This document shows positions 31,108-35,435 of a DNA stretch of 35,435 nucleotides, piece by piece. The position numbers were made by a program, and so were the translations under genes. Each line of letters starts with the position of its first letter. Position 1 is the stretch's first letter. The notes beneath the pieces are model-generated. The model had not been told where the DNA came from and searched no databases. It saw only the letters and a program-made list of their open reading frames with translations. Source of the DNA: an uncultured Bacteroidales bacterium (GTDB taxonomy: Bacteria > Bacteroidota > Bacteroidia > Bacteroidales > Bacteroidaceae); contig CACXXT010000026.1 in assembly GCA_902771725.1 (NCBI GenBank), positions 9,956 through 45,390 of the forward strand, given 5' to 3'.

Positions 31108-31572
31108 ATGAACAACGAATGGTTTGAATGCAAAGTCCGCTACGACAAGACCATGGAGACGGGCTTGCTCAAGAAAACAACAGAGACCTACATCGTAGAG
31201 GCTCTCAGCTTCACCGAGGCTGAGCGACGTTTCATCGAGGAAATGACACCCTTCATCAGCGGAGAGTTCACCGTCACGGACATCAAGCGTGCACGTCTGG
31301 CGGAACTCTTCGAGAGCCAGGATGCTGCCGCCGACCGCTGGTTCAAGGCCAAGGTGGCATTCATCACCCTAGACGAGAAAACCGGTGCCGAGAAGCGCAC
31401 AGCCCAGCAGGTGCTCATTCAGGCCACTGACTTCCGCGATGCCGTCAAGAACCTCGACCGCTGCATGGAAGGAACACTCGGCGACTGGGTCATCGTCACT
31501 ATCACCGAGACACCCGTCATGGATGTCTACCGCTACAAACAAGCCGACCAGAAACCTGAGTTCGAGCAATGA
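31108..31572 (+). CDS. DUF4494-like small cytoplasmic protein
   Basis: This is a 154-residue protein of unknown function, with no signal peptide or membrane helix. The start ATG at 31108 (MNNEWFECKVRYDKTMETGL) is chosen because upstream in-frame sequence runs through the promoter. The protein looks like two related halves: WFECKVRYDKTMETGLLKK...TYIVEALSFTEAERR and WFKAKVAFITLDEKTGAEKR...QVLIQATDFRDAVKNL. This pattern fits the Bacteroidota-restricted DUF4494 family, from memory. Its stop overlaps the yggS start in an ATGA, so the two are translationally coupled, which hints at a link to pyridoxal phosphate handling. No biochemical role can be read from it. Confidence 0.85.
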   Translation: MNNEWFECKVRYDKTMETGLLKKTTETYIVEALSFTEAERRFIEEMTPFISGEFTVTDIKRARLAELFESQDAAADRWFKAKVAFITLDEKTGAEKRTAQQVLIQATDFRDAVKNLDRCMEGTLGDWVIVTITETPVMDVYRYKQADQKPEFEQ

Positions 31573-32228
31573 TAGCAGAAGAAATACACAACATCACACA
31601 GGCGCTGCCCGCCGGAGTGCGCCTCGTGGCCGTCAGCAAGTACCATCCTGCCGACGCCATCCGCGAGGCCTACGCCGCCGGGCAGCGGCTCTTCGGCGAG
31701 AGCCACGCACAGGAACTCCAGCGAAAGCACCAGGAACTCACAGACCTCGAACTGCAATGGCACTTCATTGGGCACCTGCAGACCAATAAGGTCAAGTACA
31801 TCGCTCCCTACGTACACCTCATCCATTCCATGGACTCTCCCCATCTGCTCGCCGAAATCAACAAGCAGGCGCTGAAAGCCGGACGCACGATTCCATGCCT
31901 GCTGCAGCTACATGTGGCTCAGGAGGAGACCAAATTCGGATTCACGCCCGACGAGGCTCTCGCCTACCTCGACGGTGCTGAGTGGCAGCACCTCACAGGA
32001 GTGCGCATAGCAGGAGTCATGGCCATGGCATCCAACACCGACGACACCCGCCGCATCCGCGATGATTTCCACCGCGCACGCCTCTTCTTCGAGCAACTGC
32101 GCCACGACTACCTGCCCGAGGCCACAGAACTCTCCATGGGAATGAGCGGCGACTGGCACATCGCCGTCGACGAGGGCTCCACACTCATCCGCATCGGCAC
32201 ACAGATCTTCGGAGAGCGGCAGTACTGA
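31569..32228 (+). CDS. yggS: YggS-family pyridoxal phosphate homeostasis protein
   Basis: These PLP-binding, single-barrel proteins buffer intracellular pyridoxal phosphate and have no known catalytic activity. The PLP Lys is Lys24 in LVAVSKYHPADAI. Other family segments are RLFGESHAQELQRKH, WHFIGHLQTNKVKYIAPYV, HVAQEETKFGF, GVMAMASNTDD and ELSMGMSGDWHIAVDEGSTLIRIGTQIFGER. Length, 219 residues, is usual. It overlaps the DUF4494-like gene by 4 bases. The next gene is under its own promoter, after a 184-base spacer with repeated ATGTCAG sites. Confidence 0.96.
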   Translation: MIAEEIHNITQALPAGVRLVAVSKYHPADAIREAYAAGQRLFGESHAQELQRKHQELTDLELQWHFIGHLQTNKVKYIAPYVHLIHSMDSPHLLAEINKQALKAGRTIPCLLQLHVAQEETKFGFTPDEALAYLDGAEWQHLTGVRIAGVMAMASNTDDTRRIRDDFHRARLFFEQLRHDYLPEATELSMGMSGDWHIAVDEGSTLIRIGTQIFGERQY

Positions 32229-32297
32229 CTTCCCTTACCTACTTGCAATCATCACCCGTTTTGGGTACACCTTATCTTTTTAAGCCATGAAAACTCC

Positions 32298-32350
32298 CTG
32301 ACATCCAATGCGATGAATAAAATGTCAGACAAATGTCAGACAAATGTCAG
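32298..32350. promoter_or_regulatory. Repeated ATGTCAG sites upstream of the receptor promoter
   Basis: ATGTCAG occurs at 32322, 32333 and 32344, exactly 11 bases apart, with ACA between copies. One inverted copy, CTGACAT, lies at 32298-32304. The last copy ends 8 bases before the TTTG box. The position suits an activator or repressor binding on one face of the helix. Confidence 0.6.
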
Positions 32351-32358
32351 GAAGATTA

Positions 32359-32391
32359 TTTGGCTAAGAAGCCCTTTTCTGCGTACCTTTG
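32359..32391 (+). promoter_or_regulatory. Promoter for the outer-membrane receptor gene
   Basis: TTTG (32359-32362) is followed after 21 bases by TACCTTTG (32384-32391). The leader to the ATG at 32413 is about 15 bases. Confidence 0.75.
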
Positions 32392-32412
32392 CAGCAAAAA
32401 ACGAAAGAAACA

Positions 32413-34638
32413 ATGAAAAGGGTATTATTGACAGCGGTGCTGGTGGCGATGGCAATGAGCGCCGGGGCACAGAACGAGAGCAAGGAAAAAGTTGGTCTGG
32501 AAAAGAGAAGAGAGACTGACGTGCTGCGCGAGGAAGCGGATTCTACGACGCAGGCTGAGAGACGTACTACAATGAACGAGGTGACCGTGAAGGCGGCACG
32601 GATGGTGCAGCAGGCCGACGGTATGTGGGTGTTCCCCACGAAGCAGCAACTGGAGAGTTCGCCAAACGGCTATTCGCTGTTGGCCAAACTATCCCTGCCG
32701 CATATCCGTGTGGACGAAGCCATGAACAGCATCACGGCGCTGAGCAGCATAGGAGGAGTGCAGGTGCGCATCAACGACGTGGCGGCATCGAAGGAAGACC
32801 TGCTGACGCTGGACATGGCGGGCGTGCAGCGCGTGGAGTACATCGACAACCCCAGCCTGCGCTTTGGCGAGGGCATCGCCTACGTAATTAATATTAAGGT
32901 GAAGAAGGCGGTGAGCGGATATACCCTCGGCGGCGACCTGACGAACACGCTGACGACCGTGAACGGCAACGAGAACGTGTTCGGCAAGGTGAACCGCGGA
33001 CGCAGCGAGCTGGCCTTCAGCTACGGGCTGAACTACAACCGCTTCCGTGGCGAGCAGTACGACGAGCAAGCAACATACCACCTGGAAACTGTGTCCGGCG
33101 ATTTTCCCGCCGGATCCCCCTCCTCAACCTCTAATACCATCACCCTCCACCGCCAACTCCTCAGCAAGCAGGACCGCGGTCTCGGACACAATGCACAACT
33201 GACCTACAGCCTCAGCGACAGCAACTTCGTCTTTCAGGCGAAACTCGCCGGCAACCAAACCCTGCACCCCAGCGAGAGCACAGCCACGATGGCGCTGGAC
33301 AACGTTCCTTATCACAACAACTCCTCCTCAAGCGGCTACTCACCCTCGCTGGATCTCTACTATCACCAGGACTTTCGTCGCCACCAGTCGCTGACGGCCA
33401 ACGTCGTGGGCACCCTCATCAAGAGCACGGGCGAAATCGAGCGCGACGGGGCTGAAGCCTATGTCTACGACACCGACGGCCGCACCCGCTCACTCTGGAG
33501 CGAAGCCCTCTACGAGAACCGTCTGCGACCCTTCACCATCACTACCGGAACTCAGTTCGGACTGCGACGCAGCCACAACCTCTACAGCGGCGACGTCGAT
33601 GCCACCAACATGATGCACACCTCGGACGTCAATCTCTTCGCGCAGTTGCAGGGACGATGGCAGCGCCTCGGCTATATGGGAGGTCTGGGCGCCAGTCTGC
33701 GCTACTACCGTCAGGGCGAGCGGCGGCAGCACTTCTGGCTCTTCCGCCCGAAGTTCACCCTCTCCTACTCCATCACCGACCATCTGCGGGCACGATATGC
33801 CTTCGAGATATCGCAGCACGTCTCGCAGATAGCTCTCGTCAGCGACGTCAGCATCCGGCTGAATCAGATGGAGACGTTGGTGGGCAATCCCGACATCCAT
33901 CCCAACCGCGTCACCAGCCACGACCTGCACCTGACCTACACTCTCCCAGGCTTCACCAGCGACCTGCAAGGCTACTACCGACTGAACTCCCATTGCAACA
34001 TGGAGCGGTACATCCGCGTGAACGACCAGTTCTACCAGACGCAGACCAACGGACGAAGCAGCGAGAGCCATCAAGCTTGCTTGAATGGCCAAGTCGTGAC
34101 GGACGAAGGCAAAGCCAATGCCGACAACGCCTGCAACTTCTTCTACATCCAGAGCTACAACCAATGGGACATCATCCCCGAGCGCCTCAGCCTTTCCGCC
34201 TACGGCGGCATCTACCGCTTCTTCAACTACGGCGAGGACTACACTCACACCTACACCTCCTACAACGGCGGCTACTCCCTGCAAGCCTACCTCGGGCGCT
34301 GGACACTTGGAGCCTACGCCGACCATGGGTGGAACTTCATGGAGGGCGAACATCGTGGACATCAGGGTGCTACGTGGTACCTGACCGCCTCCTATCGTAC
34401 CAAGTTCGGTCTCCACATCTCACTCTTCGCGCAGAACCCCTTCTGCAGCAATCCTCGCACGAACAAGGCCGAGCTGCTCAGCCGCTACATCCAGAAGACC
34501 ATAGTCCAGCACCAGCGTGACTTCGGTAACATGTTCACCCTCCGCCTTTCCTACCGCCTGGACCATGGTCGCCGCTACCGCGACATTCAGCGAACAATGG
34601 AGCACAAGGACACAGAGACGGGAATACTATCGAAGTAA
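32413..34638 (+). CDS. Outer-membrane beta-barrel receptor-like protein (TonB-dependent-receptor type)
   Basis: This is a predicted outer-membrane barrel of about 741 residues. The start ATG at 32413 gives the signal MKRVLLTAVLVAMAMSAGAQ. A charged linker follows, then a plug-like domain: NEVTVKAARMVQQADGMWVF, ALSSIGGVQVRINDV and VQRVEYIDNPSLRFGEGIAYVINIKVKK. From about residue 190 the sequence consists of alternating strands typical of a 22-strand barrel (OMP_b-brl_3-like). The N-terminal carboxypeptidase-like domain common in Bacteroidota receptors is absent, and I see no clear TonB box or SusD partner. It precedes an ECF sigma factor gene, which has its own promoter. The ligand is unknown. 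Confidence 0.85.
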   Translation: MKRVLLTAVLVAMAMSAGAQNESKEKVGLEKRRETDVLREEADSTTQAERRTTMNEVTVKAARMVQQADGMWVFPTKQQLESSPNGYSLLAKLSLPHIRVDEAMNSITALSSIGGVQVRINDVAASKEDLLTLDMAGVQRVEYIDNPSLRFGEGIAYVINIKVKKAVSGYTLGGDLTNTLTTVNGNENVFGKVNRGRSELAFSYGLNYNRFRGEQYDEQATYHLETVSGDFPAGSPSSTSNTITLHRQLLSKQDRGLGHNAQLTYSLSDSNFVFQAKLAGNQTLHPSESTATMALDNVPYHNNSSSSGYSPSLDLYYHQDFRRHQSLTANVVGTLIKSTGEIERDGAEAYVYDTDGRTRSLWSEALYENRLRPFTITTGTQFGLRRSHNLYSGDVDATNMMHTSDVNLFAQLQGRWQRLGYMGGLGASLRYYRQGERRQHFWLFRPKFTLSYSITDHLRARYAFEISQHVSQIALVSDVSIRLNQMETLVGNPDIHPNRVTSHDLHLTYTLPGFTSDLQGYYRLNSHCNMERYIRVNDQFYQTQTNGRSSESHQACLNGQVVTDEGKANADNACNFFYIQSYNQWDIIPERLSLSAYGGIYRFFNYGEDYTHTYTSYNGGYSLQAYLGRWTLGAYADHGWNFMEGEHRGHQGATWYLTASYRTKFGLHISLFAQNPFCSNPRTNKAELLSRYIQKTIVQHQRDFGNMFTLRLSYRLDHGRRYRDIQRTMEHKDTETGILSK

Positions 34639-34863
34639 CACATTACTTTTGAACAGCCAAAACCTATGGATTATTTGCCCTGATAACAACAATTTGGTTT
34701 TTTTTATGGTCTTTACTTCAAAAAGAAGTACCTTTGCAGCGCTATACTTCCAGTTCCGTAACAAACTTTTTTGCAGAGAGGGGTATTTGATTTCGCCTCC
34801 CGTGGGTCTTATAGGTGATTTGGAATTCCAACCATCACCTACTGAAACCCAGAAAAGACATTT
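34639..34863 (+). promoter_or_regulatory. Promoter and structured leader of the ECF sigma gene
   Basis: TACCTTTG (34729-34736) is the likely -7 box; the expected -33 position is only T-rich. The leader is about 120 bases, longer than elsewhere in the window. It ends in an inverted repeat, AGGTGAT (34813-34819) with ATCACCT (34834-34840), enclosing the palindrome TTGGAATTCCAA (34820-34831), about 23 bases before the start codon. Confidence 0.6.
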
Positions 34864-35355
34864 ATGGATTACAAGAAACCAACATTTGAACGCCTGTTCA
34901 AGGACAACTATCCGCACATGTATCGCATGGCATTCTCTATGGTAGAGGACGCCGATGATGCCAAGGATGTGGTCAGTCAGGTGTTCACGCAGATGTGGCG
35001 AGGCAAGCCCCAGGTGAGCGACGGCAGCGTCAGAGGCTACCTCCTGGCCGCCACCCGCAACCAATGTCTCCATCTGCTGCGGCAGCGCCAACTGCAGCGC
35101 GAGATGGAGGCAGAGTTGCAGCAGGCGGCGCAGGACAGCGTCGATGAAGAGCGCGAGGAGCTGATGAGACAGCTTCAGCAAGTCATCGACGAGAACCTGA
35201 CAGAGCAGGACCGCCGCGTGCTCACCCTCCACTACGACGAGGAGAAGACCTACAGCGAAACAGCTACCATCCTCGGCATCAGCACGGCAGCCGTGAACAA
35301 GCATATCACGCGGTCGTTGGCCAAAATCAGAACCCACCTTAAAATTGCAAAGTAG
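34864..35355 (+). CDS. ECF-type RNA polymerase sigma factor
   Basis: This is a 163-residue sigma-70 family protein of the extracytoplasmic-function type. Region 2 is seen in FERLFKDNYPHMYRMAFSMV...DAKDVVSQVFTQMW and RGYLLAATRNQCLHLLRQR. A short acidic linker follows. Region 4 is in LTEQDRRVLTLHYDEEKTYSETATILGISTAAVNKHITRSLAKIR, with a helix-turn-helix. The gene is followed after a single base by a small start of another gene, as in Bacteroidota sigma/membrane-regulator pairs. It lies downstream of an outer-membrane receptor-like gene. Confidence 0.93.
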   Translation: MDYKKPTFERLFKDNYPHMYRMAFSMVEDADDAKDVVSQVFTQMWRGKPQVSDGSVRGYLLAATRNQCLHLLRQRQLQREMEAELQQAAQDSVDEEREELMRQLQQVIDENLTEQDRRVLTLHYDEEKTYSETATILGISTAAVNKHITRSLAKIRTHLKIAK

Positions 35356-35356
35356 T

Positions 35357-35435
35357 ATGAAGACAGAAGATATTGACAAGAAGATTGGAATGCCCGACGT
35401 GGATGCGGAATGGGCACGTTTTGAACGCGAAGTCA
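35357..35435 (+). CDS. Start of a probable membrane regulator or anti-sigma-type protein (3' truncated by window)
   Basis: Only the first 26 codons lie in the window: MKTEDIDKKIGMPDVDAEWA, then RFEREV. The start follows the sigma stop by one base, which suggests translational coupling. The opening resembles, from memory, membrane proteins encoded after ECF sigma factors in Prevotella and Bacteroides. The helix and extracytoplasmic part needed to call it an anti-sigma factor are outside the window. Confidence 0.6.
   Translation, partial: MKTEDIDKKIGMPDVDAEWARFEREV

Overview
The window looks like chromosomal DNA of a fairly GC-rich member of the Bacteroidales, probably near Prevotellaceae. The evidence is the Bacteroidota-type promoter (TTTG or TTG, about 20 bases, then TAnnTTTG) in front of many genes, lipoprotein and secreted-protein signals ending in SAQ or ASC, Bacteroidota-restricted families (DUF4348- and DUF4494-like proteins), and an outer-membrane receptor, ECF sigma factor and membrane-regulator-like cluster. 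I see no rRNA, tRNA, CRISPR array, transposase, phage gene or plasmid gene. Most genes are housekeeping, and the unusual content lies in repeats, insertions and fusions.

Layout. Bases 1-7200 hold the end of a CPA2 cation/proton antiporter, a PHP phosphoesterase, a secreted alpha/beta hydrolase, rmuC and a secreted GH51 arabinofuranosidase. Bases 7200-7768 are gene-free and contain a promoter with a palindrome at its start site and an array with a 22-base period. Bases 7768-13331, all on the minus strand, read pheS, a FetA-like ATPase, aguB, aguA, and a FetB-like permease fused to a cyclophilin. This looks like one transcription unit that joins translation, putrescine synthesis and a putative metal exporter. 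Bases 13404-18740 hold a DUF4348-like lipoprotein, murB, an unknown outer-membrane barrel, nth and pgk. Bases 18756-22084 hold an inverted pair of REP-like palindromes, one of them inserted in frame in a lipoprotein signal peptide, then an SsuA/THI5-like lipoprotein overlapping a large TPR protein. Bases 22156-25405 (minus) are kdsA, kdsD and a secreted phospholipase-D-like protein. Bases 25555-26939 are a MaoC-like hydratase and dapA. Bases 26998-27217 carry a nested palindrome, a short gene remnant and a terminator. Bases 27267-30962 (minus) are a LytS/LytTR two-component pair followed by a 5'-nucleotidase-like lipoprotein. Bases 31108-35435 are a DUF4494-like protein, yggS, a TonB-receptor-like barrel, an ECF sigma factor and the start of a probable membrane regulator.

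How the genes work together. KdsA and KdsD make KDO for lipid A core, MurB and DapA feed peptidoglycan, and AguA and AguB turn agmatine into putrescine. The kinase, regulator and nucleotidase form one signalling and periplasmic phosphate or nucleotide unit. The barrel, sigma factor and following gene resemble outer-membrane uptake and cell-surface signalling modules.

The strongest unexplained signals are the 22-base periodic array (7541-7745), the REP-like palindrome inside a signal peptide (18756-18890), the permease-cyclophilin fusion (7768-9213) and the 11-base-spaced ATGTCAG repeats before the receptor promoter (32322-32350).
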